This document shows positions 27,150 to 35,958 of a stretch of 64,000 nucleotides of DNA, one piece after another. The DNA is from Flavobacteriaceae bacterium (lineage in GTDB: Bacteria > Bacteroidota > Bacteroidia > Flavobacteriales > Flavobacteriaceae). Made by a program: the position numbers and the translations under genes. How positions within the stretch are numbered: the stretch's first letter is position 1; every line of letters starts with the position of its first letter. The notes under the pieces are model-generated. The model did not search any database and was not told where the DNA came from. It saw only the letters and a program-made list of their open reading frames with translations. The stretch covers positions 1 through 64,000 of the forward strand of contig JAQWSC010000006.1 in the NCBI GenBank assembly GCA_029243385.1, written 5' to 3'.

Positions 27150-27847
27150 TGCTTGATGATTTTAAATGATTGCGTTTTGTTTTGTGTTTTTACTTGTAGG
27201 ATATAGTTTCCACTTGACAGCGTACTCATGTCCATTTGGGATTGATTTGTGCTGCGTACTTTTCTGCCCATAAGGTCAAAGAGCTCCGCTTTTGAGTTTG
27301 TATCTGCTTGTATGTAAATACGATCGGCTGTGGGGTTGGGATATACTAAGATGCTACTGCCAGCAGGGTTTATGTCTTCAATCGTTAGTGTAGCACCTGC
27401 TGCGCTGGCCGTTACGGCTTTAAAGGAAACAGGGTCATTAAATGTATAGCTAACTGTATTGTTTGTCTCATCTCTAGTTCCTGTGTAGGACGTCCAGCTA
27501 TCATCGTCTGCTTGGAGTTCCAAAACAAGCTCACTTTCTGTTATGTTATTTAGTTCTCCGTCTAAATACGAAAAAGTAAGGTTGCCTGTGAAATCCGTTA
27601 GCAGTGCATTCGTGTTATAGACACGCGATACAGAGCTGTTGTCTCCAGCAGTAACAGCTGTTGCTGTTCTCGAAACATCATTAGCACCTCTGATAACATA
27701 AGTGTCATCAGGTGCAATTTCCAGTCCATCAAGAGTAATGGAACTGCCCGAAGCAATGGATACAGACGAGCCAGCATTGATAGTTAATATTTGACTAAAT
27801 AAAAATGGACTCACAAAAAGCCCAATGAATGTGATTAAAATTTTCAT
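27146..27847 (-). CDS. Small T9SS sorting-domain protein
   Basis: A 233-residue secreted protein. The signal peptide (1-18, ending in LFSQ) is followed by a Ser/Gly-rich start (INAGSSVSIASGSSITLDGL) and a beta-rich stretch to about 155. A type A T9SS sorting domain follows at about 165-233 (ILVYPNPTADRIYIQ, ELFDLMGRKV, SGNYILQVKT, FKIIKQ). Its stop overlaps the start of the larger downstream gene in ATGA, so the pair form one unit. The larger partner lacks a sorting signal, so this protein may be the surface-anchored half of a pair. No enzymatic motif is visible. No promoter box was recognised in front of it. Confidence 0.75.
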   Translation of the reverse strand: MKILITFIGLFVSPFLFSQILTINAGSSVSIASGSSITLDGLEIAPDDTYVIRGANDVSRTATAVTAGDNSSVSRVYNTNALLTDFTGNLTFSYLDGELNNITESELVLELQADDDSWTSYTGTRDETNNTVSYTFNDPVSFKAVTASAAGATLTIEDINPAGSSILVYPNPTADRIYIQADTNSKAELFDLMGRKVRSTNQSQMDMSTLSSGNYILQVKTQNKTQSFKIIKQ

Positions 27848-28328
27848 CCAATAAAGTTACTAAAAAATTCACCTACTTAAACAAGGGCTAAATCATTAAC
27901 GATAACTTAAACTCTTGCAAAAAAATATAAGAAGGCTTTGGAAACAAAAAAACCCACAACAAGCGTTGCGAGTTTTGTACACAACGTAGTCCAATTATCG
28001 AACTTTTTCTTGAAAGACCTTGAAAAGCTTAGAGAGTTTACAGAATCCTATAAAAAACACAAACTACTGAGCTTATCATAACCCTTTAGGCTCCCTTTAA
28101 AGACATACACAGTAACAATAGAACCCTTTAATTTTCACTCGTTTTATCACTTTTGGAAATTACTCAAATAAACACTTAAAACAGACAAAAGAAGCTATAA
28201 AGTAGAAGATACACTACCAATTCCAATTAGTTAAGTTTAGCGAATATGGACTTGATATAAGTTTGTAGTGTTCAATCAAATTTAGAAAGTAATTCTATAT
28301 TGAGTGGCTTTTTCATATCGTATGTTGG
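27848..28328. other. Gene-free stretch upstream of the T9SS module
   Basis: No credible ORF lies here. It holds one hairpin terminator (27944-27974) and otherwise AT-rich sequence with no recognisable promoter box. The sequence right after the hairpin (gtacac...tcgaac) loosely resembles that beside the terminator at 25306-25337. Confidence 0.55.
27944..27974 (-). terminator. Rho-independent terminator, probably for the MORN-protease gene
   Basis: Read leftward, a 10-bp stem (arms 27965-27974 and 27951-27960, two G-U pairs, 4-base loop) is followed by a T run. It lies 355 bases beyond the stop of the gene at 28329-29420, which would give that mRNA a long 3' tail. Confidence 0.65.
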
Positions 28329-29420
28329 TTATTTTTCAAAGATTAGTTTATCTCCGTTCAATGACCATTTCACATCTCTAAATTTTTTCATAAATGAAAT
28401 TCCAAGCAAATTACTATTGGCAGTTTCTATTAGAGGAACAATCGTGTAAACATTTTTCACAGTGAATGAGCCAATTGAAATTGTATTAATTTTTATGACT
28501 TTAGATTCAAAAGGGATTCCACTAACACCACGTGTCGTTTTTTTTATACCCATATCTTCAAAAGCTAAACCTTTAGACTTTAGCTCCTCAAATAAAAGAT
28601 AACCAATCACAAATGATTCTGCGCCAGTATCAAAAACAAAACGATAAGGTTCATCTTCAGATTCAAAATTCACGTACATATATTTGGTATTACCTTCAAC
28701 CTCCAAATCAATTTCAATCCTATCCTCAGAACCGATAATGTCTTGCTCATTATATCGGTTGTCAATATTAGTTGCTCTTGAAACTTCTTTACCATTTTTA
28801 TATTCAATGTACGTTTGTAAATTTCCATCATAATTTATCTCTGAACCATTATTTAGCCTACCATTCGAAAAAAAATCCCCTATTTGTTCAGAAACTAATA
28901 CTTGGTTTTCTTTTCTGACAGCTTTAATAATGTCAAAATCTTTATACTCATAAATATCAATAATCCCACTTCTATTGAAAGTAATTGTCTCTGTACCGTA
29001 TTGAAAAGTATTTTCACTAAAGAAACCGTCTCTGACTTGAGTTTGTTCATCAAAATATAAAGTTTGTATACCTTGCCCCCAATACATATCATTTTTAAAA
29101 AAGCCTACATAGTTATTCCCGTTTGTGTAGTTAAGCTCCCCTTGCCCTTGTCGTTTATCCTCGACAAAATTTCCTTTATAGATATTGCCATTAGGAAATG
29201 TCAATACGCCATATCCGTGAAATTTAAAATCTTTAAACATCCCATCATATTTTAATCCATTTGATTGACTAAATTTACCTTTACCATTGGGCGTCCCTTC
29301 GTAATTTACACATCCATTATATGTATAATTTTCTTCCACTATTTCTTTTGTGATACAATTATCTTGATTTTGCCCAAAAGTGATAAGTGGAATAATTAGT
29401 AATAATATTAGTTTTTTCAT
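28329..29420 (-). CDS. MORN-repeat protein fused to a retropepsin-like aspartic protease
   Basis: A 363-residue secreted protein. A signal peptide (1-16, ending in TFGQ) precedes about four MORN repeats at 35-120 (GKFSQSNGLKYDGMF, GYGVLTFPNGNIYKGNF, GQGELNYTNGNNYVGFF). MORN repeats mediate binding to lipid or protein in other systems. A middle beta region runs to about 235. The C-terminal domain has Asp264-Thr-Gly-Ala in FVFDTGAESFVIG and ends LLGISFMKKFRDVKWSLNGD, the layout of retropepsin-like clan AA proteases that usually act as dimers. The catalytic DTGA is intact. It stands alone, with tRNAs upstream. What it cleaves is unknown. A periplasmic location is inferred from the signal peptide. 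Confidence 0.82.
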   Translation of the reverse strand: MKKLILLLIIPLITFGQNQDNCITKEIVEENYTYNGCVNYEGTPNGKGKFSQSNGLKYDGMFKDFKFHGYGVLTFPNGNIYKGNFVEDKRQGQGELNYTNGNNYVGFFKNDMYWGQGIQTLYFDEQTQVRDGFFSENTFQYGTETITFNRSGIIDIYEYKDFDIIKAVRKENQVLVSEQIGDFFSNGRLNNGSEINYDGNLQTYIEYKNGKEVSRATNIDNRYNEQDIIGSEDRIEIDLEVEGNTKYMYVNFESEDEPYRFVFDTGAESFVIGYLLFEELKSKGLAFEDMGIKKTTRGVSGIPFESKVIKINTISIGSFTVKNVYTIVPLIETANSNLLGISFMKKFRDVKWSLNGDKLIFEK

Positions 29421-29493
29421 TGGTTAAATACTTGAAACGCAAGTTAAAAAAAATTATCCCCAAAAATAAAAAATTATTCTTGGGGATAAATTG

Positions 29494-29579
29494 TACTCGA
29501 GGCGGGACTTGAACCCGCACGAACATTACTGTTCATTGGATTTTAAGTCCAACGTGTCTACCAATTCCACCACTCGAGC
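29494..29579 (-). tRNA. tRNA-Leu (anticodon UAA)
   Basis: The reverse strand folds as a class II tRNA of 86 nt. The acceptor is GCTCGAG pairing with CTCGAGT (G-U end pair) plus discriminator A. The D arm is TGGTGGAATTGGTAGACACG and the anticodon loop CTTAAAA gives UAA. A long variable arm (GAACAGTAATGTTC) and the T arm GCGGGTTCAAGTCCCGC follow. The CCA end is not encoded. It decodes UUA and UUG leucine codons. Confidence 0.97.
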
Positions 29580-29609
29580 CGACACTTCCATTGACGTATC
29601 AATGAATTG

Positions 29610-29681
29610 AGCGAAAGACGGGATTTGAACCCGCGACCCTCACCTTGGCAAGGTGATGCTCTACCCCTGAGCTACTTTCGC
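29610..29681 (-). tRNA. tRNA-Gly (anticodon GCC)
   Basis: The reverse strand gives a 72-nt tRNA: acceptor GCGAAAG pairing with CTTTCGC, D arm TAGCTCAGGGGTAGAGC, anticodon stem TCACC/GGTGA with loop TTGCCAA (GCC), T arm CGGGTTCAAATCCCG. CCA is not encoded. It lies 30 bases upstream of tRNA-Leu on the same strand, so the two are probably cut from one transcript. Confidence 0.97.
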
Positions 29682-29742
29682 AAATTGGAATGCAAATGTA
29701 CTTAAAAATCATAAAAATACTTCATTCTTTTTCTCAAAAAAT

Positions 29743-32361
29743 TTAAGAATTTTTAGCATTTAAAAGGATCCGTTTGATCTCATTGAGTTTCATCAATGCC
29801 TCTATAGGAGTTAACGAATCAATATCCGTTGCCAATATTTCATCCCGTATCGTTTCCAAAAGCGGATCATCCAACTGAAAAATACTCAATTGTAAATCGT
29901 CAGATACGTTTTGTAATGCGTTTTCTGTAGTAGTATTTTGATCCCGATTACGTTCTAACTTCTTAAGAATTTGACGCGACTTGTCCAAAACTTGTCGGGG
30001 CATTCCCGCCATTTTCGCTACATGAATCCCAAAGCTATGGGCACTTCCTCCAGGAACCAATTTACGTAAAAATAAAACCGAATCTTTGGTTTCTTTGACC
30101 GAGACGTTGTGATTTTTAATCCTAGAAAACGTTTCTGCCAGTTGATTGAGTTCGTGGTAATGAGTAGCAAATAGGGTTTTGGGGCGCGCAGGATGCTCGT
30201 GCAAATACTCAGTAATTGCCCACGCTATAGAAACTCCATCATAAGTGCTGGTTCCCCGTCCAATTTCATCCAATAACACCAGACTTCTTTCTGAAATATT
30301 ATTTAGAATAGAAGCTGTTTCGTTCATCTCAACCATAAATGTGGATTCGCCCATCGAAATATTATCGCTGGCTCCCACTCGAGTAAAAATCTTGTCAACC
30401 ACACCAATTTCAGCACGCTCAGCAGGAACAAAACTCCCTATTTGAGCAAGCAGTACTATCAAAGCGGTTTGTCTTAATATTGCCGATTTTCCTGACATAT
30501 TGGGACCTGTAATCATAATGATTTGTTGCTCATCCCGATCCAAATAAACATCGTTGGCTATATAAGGTGTTTCCAGAGGCAATTGTTTTTCAATTACTGG
30601 ATGGCGTCCTTGAATAATTTCTAGTGAAAACCGATCTGTTAGTAGAGGGCAACAATACTGATTACGTTGCGCCAAAACAGCAAAACCAATCAAACAATCC
30701 AGCGTCGCCAGTTGTTGGGCATTTTGTAGGATTTGACCAATATAAGGCTGAATCGAGGTAATTAATTGCGTAAAAAGCGCTTGCTCCAAAGCCGCAATCT
30801 TTTCCTCTGCTCCCAATATTTTGGATTCGTACTCTTTGAGTTCTTCGGTAATATAGCGTTCGGCACTGACCAAAGTTTGTTTTCGAATCCACTCTTCAGG
30901 TACTTTGTCTTTGTGGGTGTTTCTTACCTCCAAATAATATCCAAACACATTGTTAAACGCAATTTTGAGAGATGGGATTCCCGTACGTTCTGTCTCACGA
31001 GCCAACATCTCATCCAAATAGGATTTGCCCCCTTGCGAAATCGCTCTTAAATCGTCTAATTCTTGAGAAACCCCCTCCGCAATCGCGTTTCCTTTGGAAA
31101 GCAAAACAGGCGCTTCTTCTTGAAGTGTTTTGTCAATAAGGAGGCGGAGTTCATCGCAGAGAAACAACGCTTCTCCAATGGATTCCAAGGATGCATTTCC
31201 GGTTTTGGAAAGCAATGCCTTAATCGGAGATATTTCATCCAAAGAATTTTTTAGATGATTTACCTCTCGAGGACTCACTTTGGCCGTTGCCACTTTTGAA
31301 ACCAATCGTTCCAAATCTCCCATTTTTTTAATCGAATGTTGTGTTTGCTGGCACATTCCAGGCGCTTCAACCCAATACGAAACCGCTTGGTGTCGTTTTT
31401 CTATTTGACTTTTGTTTTTTAGTGGAAGTGAAATCCACCGTTTTAGCATACGTCCGCCCATAGGTGAACTGGTATGATCTATTACGTCCAAAAGAGTTAC
31501 TGCTTGCGGAGAGTTTGGAGCTAGCAATTCCAAATTGCGCATTGTAAAGCGATCCATCCAAACAGCATCATCGTAAATAATGGGTTGAATTTTTGTAATG
31601 TGAGACAGATTCGAATGTTGGGTTTCTGACAGATAATGCAATACAGCACCTGAAGCAATTTTCCCTTCTAAAAGATTCTCAACACCAAATCCTTTAAGCG
31701 AAACTACGTCAAAATGAGCGTGTAATTTTTCGGAAGTATAATCTTGCTGAAACACCCAATCTTCTAAAAAGAAAAAAGGATACGGTGAATTAAAATCTTG
31801 TGCAATCTGTTTTTTCCACTGCTTTGAAACCAATACTTCTTTGGGGGCAAAATTCTGAAGCAACGTGTCTATATACTCTTGGGATCCTTGGGATGTTAAA
31901 AATTCTCCCGTTGAAATGTCTAAAAACGAAACCCCGTAATTATTTTTCCCCTTGTATAAAGCGCCTAAGAAATTGTTGGTCTTGTCATCCAAGACTCCAT
32001 CCGAAAGAGCAACACCTGGGGTAATTAACTCAGTTACTCCACGCTTGACAATGGTTTTGGTCATTTTAGGATCTTCCAACTGATCGCAAATAGCAACCCG
32101 CTCACCTGCTTTAACCAATTTTGGCAAATACGTTTGTAACGAATGGTGAGGAAACCCGGCAAGCTCTGTTTCACTTGTACTTCCTGCTCCGCGTTTGGTC
32201 AATATAATTCCTAATATTTTTGAGGCTTTTACCGCATCTTGTCCAAAAGTTTCATAAAAATCTCCTACACGAAACAACAACAAAGCATCGGGATATTTCC
32301 CTTTGATTTGATTGTATTGTTTCATCAACGGAGTTTCTTTTTTGACCTTTTTAGACGCCAC
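29743..32361 (-). CDS. mutS: DNA mismatch repair protein MutS
   Basis: An 872-residue MutS that recognises base mismatches and small loops and, with MutL, starts repair. The N-terminal mismatch-binding domain has KYPDALLLFRVGDFYETFG, which includes the Phe-x-Glu reading motif. The ATPase has Walker A around residues 619-626 (GPNMSGKS), the MGESTFMVEM segment, Walker B LVLLDEIGRGTST and FATHYHEL. The C-terminal end carries the usual short helix-turn-helix region. Full length for the family. The start codon is GTG; no in-frame ATG lies upstream and the N-terminus fits homologues. It lies downstream-convergent to nothing and is divergent from the methyltransferase gene. The tRNA pair lies after its stop. 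Confidence 0.98.
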   Translation of the reverse strand: MASKKVKKETPLMKQYNQIKGKYPDALLLFRVGDFYETFGQDAVKASKILGIILTKRGAGSTSETELAGFPHHSLQTYLPKLVKAGERVAICDQLEDPKMTKTIVKRGVTELITPGVALSDGVLDDKTNNFLGALYKGKNNYGVSFLDISTGEFLTSQGSQEYIDTLLQNFAPKEVLVSKQWKKQIAQDFNSPYPFFFLEDWVFQQDYTSEKLHAHFDVVSLKGFGVENLLEGKIASGAVLHYLSETQHSNLSHITKIQPIIYDDAVWMDRFTMRNLELLAPNSPQAVTLLDVIDHTSSPMGGRMLKRWISLPLKNKSQIEKRHQAVSYWVEAPGMCQQTQHSIKKMGDLERLVSKVATAKVSPREVNHLKNSLDEISPIKALLSKTGNASLESIGEALFLCDELRLLIDKTLQEEAPVLLSKGNAIAEGVSQELDDLRAISQGGKSYLDEMLARETERTGIPSLKIAFNNVFGYYLEVRNTHKDKVPEEWIRKQTLVSAERYITEELKEYESKILGAEEKIAALEQALFTQLITSIQPYIGQILQNAQQLATLDCLIGFAVLAQRNQYCCPLLTDRFSLEIIQGRHPVIEKQLPLETPYIANDVYLDRDEQQIIMITGPNMSGKSAILRQTALIVLLAQIGSFVPAERAEIGVVDKIFTRVGASDNISMGESTFMVEMNETASILNNISERSLVLLDEIGRGTSTYDGVSIAWAITEYLHEHPARPKTLFATHYHELNQLAETFSRIKNHNVSVKETKDSVLFLRKLVPGGSAHSFGIHVAKMAGMPRQVLDKSRQILKKLERNRDQNTTTENALQNVSDDLQLSIFQLDDPLLETIRDEILATDIDSLTPIEALMKLNEIKRILLNAKNS

Positions 32362-32452
32362 TAAATATTTTTTGATAAGATGCTAATTTACTACTATTTG
32401 AGAGGCTATAAAAACAATTGTTAAAATTCATTTTTTTTCTTTCTTTAGCGGT

Positions 32453-32998
32453 ATGAATCATTCTACTAGAAAATTAAAGAATAGCGAACTCAATCGAAAA
32501 GATGTTGCTGCTTTTAAGCAAGCCACTAAAACACCTTTAACGGTGATTCTTGATGATGTTCGAAGTCTCAACAACATCGGCTCTGTATTTAGAACTTCAG
32601 ATGCGTTTTTGATTGAAAAAATATATTTATGCGGCATCACAGCGGTGCCTCCTCACAAAGATATACAAAAAACAGCCCTAGGCGCTACCGAGAGTGTTGA
32701 TTGGGAGTATGCAGAAAATGCTAAAGAATTAGTGAGTCAGTTAAAAAAAGATGCAATTCAAGTTTGGGCTGTAGAACAAACAGAAAATTCTCAAATGCTC
32801 GATGCTGTTAGCATTGATTCCACAAAAAAACACGTCGTTATTTTTGGAAACGAAGTCAAAGGAGTATCCCAAGAGGTTATTGATTTATGCGATGGTGTAA
32901 TAGAAATCCCTCAATGGGGAACCAAGCACTCTCTCAATATTGCTGTCAGTGCGGGTGTAGTTTTATGGGATTTTTTCAAAATGCTTTCAGCTGATTGA
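32453..32998 (+). CDS. SpoU/TrmH-family RNA 2'-O-methyltransferase
   Basis: A 181-residue SPOUT-fold methyltransferase that transfers methyl from SAM to a ribose 2'-OH in tRNA or rRNA. Motif 1 is DDVRSLNNIGSVFRTSDAF, motif 2 is VVIFGNEVKGVS, and motif 3 is IPQWGTKHSLNIAVSAGVVLWD. Together these form the trefoil knot and SAM pocket. It lacks the extra N-terminal RNA-binding domain of the RlmB type, so a TrmH/TrmL-like tRNA target is more likely, but the exact site cannot be told. It is divergent from mutS. Its last 23 bases overlap the 3' end of the folK fusion on the other strand. Confidence 0.92.
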   Translation: MNHSTRKLKNSELNRKDVAAFKQATKTPLTVILDDVRSLNNIGSVFRTSDAFLIEKIYLCGITAVPPHKDIQKTALGATESVDWEYAENAKELVSQLKKDAIQVWAVEQTENSQMLDAVSIDSTKKHVVIFGNEVKGVSQEVIDLCDGVIEIPQWGTKHSLNIAVSAGVVLWDFFKMLSAD

Positions 32999-34112
32999 CA
33001 ATTCTTCGCAACAATCGGTGATAGTCTTCTGAATGTTCCACAAAATCTAAATCAGAGCAGTCAACCTTAATTACCTTCCAATCTGAATGCACTTTCAGGT
33101 ATTCCATATACCCCTCATGGATTTTTCTTAAATACAGCTCTTGAATATCTTTTTCATACGATCTTCCTCTTTTTTTAATATTGCGTAGCAATTGATCGGG
33201 AGATTGCATTAAGTATACATACAAATCAGGAGCTTTCAAATCTTTTGTCATAATGGTAAACAAAGTTCGATAGAGCTGAAACTCTTCGTCTGCTAGCGTA
33301 GATTTGGCAAAAATTAACGATTTAGAGATGTGATAGTCAGCTACAAAACCGTTGTGAAACAAATCAAGCTGAGCCAAATGTTCAGAAAATTGCTGAAAAC
33401 GATCTGCCAAAAATGACATTTCGAGGGGAAACGAATAGCGTTCGGGATTCTTGTAAAATTTTGGCAAAAATGGATTGTCTGCAAAACGTTCTAAAATAAG
33501 TTTTGCATTCAAATCGTCCGCTAACATTTCGGAAAGTGTCGTTTTTCCAGATCCAATATTCCCTTCCACAACGATGTGGTTGTAATTTTTTAGCGCATGG
33601 ATTGAAGGAAAAACCAAAAAGGCTTCAATAGGATTGCTCTCACCTGAGTCTTTACATTCTTTTTGTAAATCAATGGCTGTTTTATTTGAAACAGGATGAA
33701 CCTTTGAAGGCGCAATTTCGACCAAAGGGTCAAGTACAAATTGTCGTTCGTGTAAATTTGGATGTGGAACTGAAAGCCCATCCTTTTTAATTATTTCATC
33801 GTCGTAAAACAAAATATCAACGTCGAGGGTCCGCGATTGGTAATTGGCTGATGTGTTTCGAATGCGCCCATTATTTTCTTCAATTTGAATGCACTGATCC
33901 AGTAAATCTGTGGGCAACAAATGCGTTTCAATCGAAATACAAGTATTAAGAAAAGGCGGCGCATCAAATCCCCATGCAGCTGTTTCATAAACAGAAGCAA
34001 TTGACAAAATGGAGCCCATTTTTTCTTCGATTTCCATCAAAGCATTTTGAAGGAAATGCATTCGATCCCCTTGATTGCTCCCTAACGATAAGATAGCGGT
34101 TGCCTTTTTCAT
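32976..34112 (-). CDS. folK: Fusion of folK (HPPK) and deoxynucleoside kinase
   Basis: A 378-residue bifunctional protein. Residues 1-160 are 6-hydroxymethyl-7,8-dihydropterin pyrophosphokinase of folate synthesis: AILSLGSNQGDR at the start, SRTLDVDILFYDD, and PHPNLHERQFVLDPL with conserved Asp and His residues. Residues about 175-378 are a deoxynucleoside kinase with P-loop GNIGSGKT at 184-191, the ERFADNPFLPKFY segment and the LID region RGRSYEKDI. This half would salvage deoxynucleosides to monophosphates. Both halves look complete, so the fusion is not an error. As I recall, the same fusion occurs in other Flavobacteriia. The link between folate and dTMP supply is suggestive. Its 3' end overlaps the methyltransferase gene by 23 bases. 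Confidence 0.93.
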   Translation of the reverse strand: MKKATAILSLGSNQGDRMHFLQNALMEIEEKMGSILSIASVYETAAWGFDAPPFLNTCISIETHLLPTDLLDQCIQIEENNGRIRNTSANYQSRTLDVDILFYDDEIIKKDGLSVPHPNLHERQFVLDPLVEIAPSKVHPVSNKTAIDLQKECKDSGESNPIEAFLVFPSIHALKNYNHIVVEGNIGSGKTTLSEMLADDLNAKLILERFADNPFLPKFYKNPERYSFPLEMSFLADRFQQFSEHLAQLDLFHNGFVADYHISKSLIFAKSTLADEEFQLYRTLFTIMTKDLKAPDLYVYLMQSPDQLLRNIKKRGRSYEKDIQELYLRKIHEGYMEYLKVHSDWKVIKVDCSDLDFVEHSEDYHRLLRRIVNQLKAF

Positions 34113-34149
34113 CTAAAAAGCAAAGTACGGAAAAGAAATTCTAAAACCC

Positions 34150-34157
34150 TATCTTTG
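34150..34157 (+). promoter_or_regulatory. Candidate -7 box (TATCTTTG) of sppA
   Basis: TATCTTTG matches TAnnTTTG exactly and ends 16 bases before the sppA ATG at 34174. No -33 TTG is seen at the right distance. A very short leader is implied. Confidence 0.5.
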
Positions 34158-34173
34158 AGCAAACCTTGTATGC

Positions 34174-35958
34174 ATGAATTTTTTACGAAACCTATTGGCA
34201 GCCATTTTGGGAACGTTTATCTCACTTGGACTGTTGTTCTTTTTGTTTATTGCAATCATTGTGGCAAGCGCTTCTTCTGAAGCTTTTTCAGGAGGAGGAA
34301 TTCCCCCTACTATTCACTCAAACTCCATACTGGCATTGCAGATCCAAAAACCTATTGTTGATCATGTCGCTTCCGAAAATCAATGGGAACAAGCCCTTGG
34401 TATAGAGCCTGCAGCGTATGGGTTGGACGCCTTAATTCGTGCTATTGAAGTTGCAGAAAATGATGATCGTATTGAGGGAATTAGCATACAATTTCCGTTT
34501 TTGTCCGCTGGGTTTAGCCAAACTCAATCCCTTCGTAGGGCTTTGAAAAATTTTAAAAAAAGTGGAAAGTTCATTTTTGCATACCATGAATATTTTACAC
34601 AAAAAGATTACTATTTTGCTTCTGTTGCCGACTCATTGTTTTTACATCCTCAGGGCGAAATAGATTTTAAAGGACTTGCCTCTGAGATACTGTATTTTAA
34701 AGATTTCGAAGAAAAGTCGGGGGTTTCAATGGAAGTAATTCGCCACGGAAAATACAAAAGCGCTGTCGAGCCTTTTCTTCAAAATAAAATGAGCGATGAA
34801 AATCGTACTCAAATCAAAGAATTGCTTTGGTCGTTATGGAAAACTGTTACAACAGACATCGAGCAATCGGGGTTGCTTGACAAAAAATCCTTAAATAAAA
34901 TCGCATCTCAACTTGCAGGGCGAAATTCAGAAAGCGCTTTGGAATCTGGCTTGGTGCATCAACTCGTAGAACGCGATGAATATGAGACCGTTTTGAGAAA
35001 CAAAGTGGGAATCGCTGAAGACGATGATCTACATTTAGTATCTATTCAGGACTATCTTTCTTCGCTTCCCTCCTCTATCAATCTAAAAACACAAAACAAG
35101 ATTGCCGTTATTTATGCGCAAGGTGAAATTGTGTACGGAGAAGGAAATAAGGAAACCATTGGGCAAGAAATTATGATTGAAGCGCTTGAAGAAATTCAGA
35201 ATGACGACCGAATAAAAGCGGTGGTTCTTCGAATAAATTCACCTGGAGGAAGTGCTTTGGCATCTGAGCTAATTTTGAGAAAGCTTACAAAGACCAAAAA
35301 CACCAAACCTTTGGTTGTTTCTATGGGAGATGTGGCTGCTTCAGGAGGCTATTATATAGCGTGCATGGGTGATGAGATTATTGCTGAGTCGTCAACCATC
35401 ACAGGCTCTATTGGTGTATTTGGTGCACTTCCCAACGCAAGAGGTCTGGCTAATAAATGGGGAATCAACGCCGAACAAGTTACCACACATCCGAATGCAT
35501 TGGGCTATAGTATTTTTGAACCTTTAAGCGAGTCGTTTAAGAAAGTAACTACGGAAAGTATCGAAAACGTTTACAATACGTTTGTAAAACGGGTGGCTAC
35601 AGGAAGAGGATTGACTGTTGGTCAAGTCCATAAAATTGCCCAAGGAAGAGTATGGTCTGGAATGGATGCTAAAAAAATAGGATTGGTAGACGACCTTGGA
35701 GGTCTTGAAAAAGCACTCGAACGAGCAGCTGCATTAGCTGACATTGAAAATTTTAATATCACGGCATATCCAAAGTTTGAAGATGATTTTCAAAGCATCA
35801 TCAACGAACTTCAAAACGGTCCTTTGGGCCACATTTTTGAACCCAAAATTTACTCTGACATCCAAAGTACGTTGCTTCCATTGCTAACTGCAATGGAGCG
35901 TTTCTCTAATCAGGAAGGAATTCAGGCAAGACTTCCTTTTGAATTGATTATCAAGTAA
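34174..35958 (+). CDS. sppA: Signal peptide peptidase SppA, 67K type
   Basis: A 594-residue membrane-anchored serine protease that degrades cleaved signal peptides. One membrane span lies near residues 5-35. Two tandem S49 domains follow. The catalytic dyad is split between them as in E. coli SppA: Lys195 in RHGKYKSAVEPF and Ser390 in GDVAASGGYYIA, with ITGSIGVFG after it. Length matches the long, two-domain form. Its TAA stop overlaps the ATG of the transporter gene by one base (TAATG), so the two are coupled. The candidate promoter lies just upstream. Confidence 0.96.
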   Translation: MNFLRNLLAAILGTFISLGLLFFLFIAIIVASASSEAFSGGGIPPTIHSNSILALQIQKPIVDHVASENQWEQALGIEPAAYGLDALIRAIEVAENDDRIEGISIQFPFLSAGFSQTQSLRRALKNFKKSGKFIFAYHEYFTQKDYYFASVADSLFLHPQGEIDFKGLASEILYFKDFEEKSGVSMEVIRHGKYKSAVEPFLQNKMSDENRTQIKELLWSLWKTVTTDIEQSGLLDKKSLNKIASQLAGRNSESALESGLVHQLVERDEYETVLRNKVGIAEDDDLHLVSIQDYLSSLPSSINLKTQNKIAVIYAQGEIVYGEGNKETIGQEIMIEALEEIQNDDRIKAVVLRINSPGGSALASELILRKLTKTKNTKPLVVSMGDVAASGGYYIACMGDEIIAESSTITGSIGVFGALPNARGLANKWGINAEQVTTHPNALGYSIFEPLSESFKKVTTESIENVYNTFVKRVATGRGLTVGQVHKIAQGRVWSGMDAKKIGLVDDLGGLEKALERAAALADIENFNITAYPKFEDDFQSIINELQNGPLGHIFEPKIYSDIQSTLLPLLTAMERFSNQEGIQARLPFELIIK

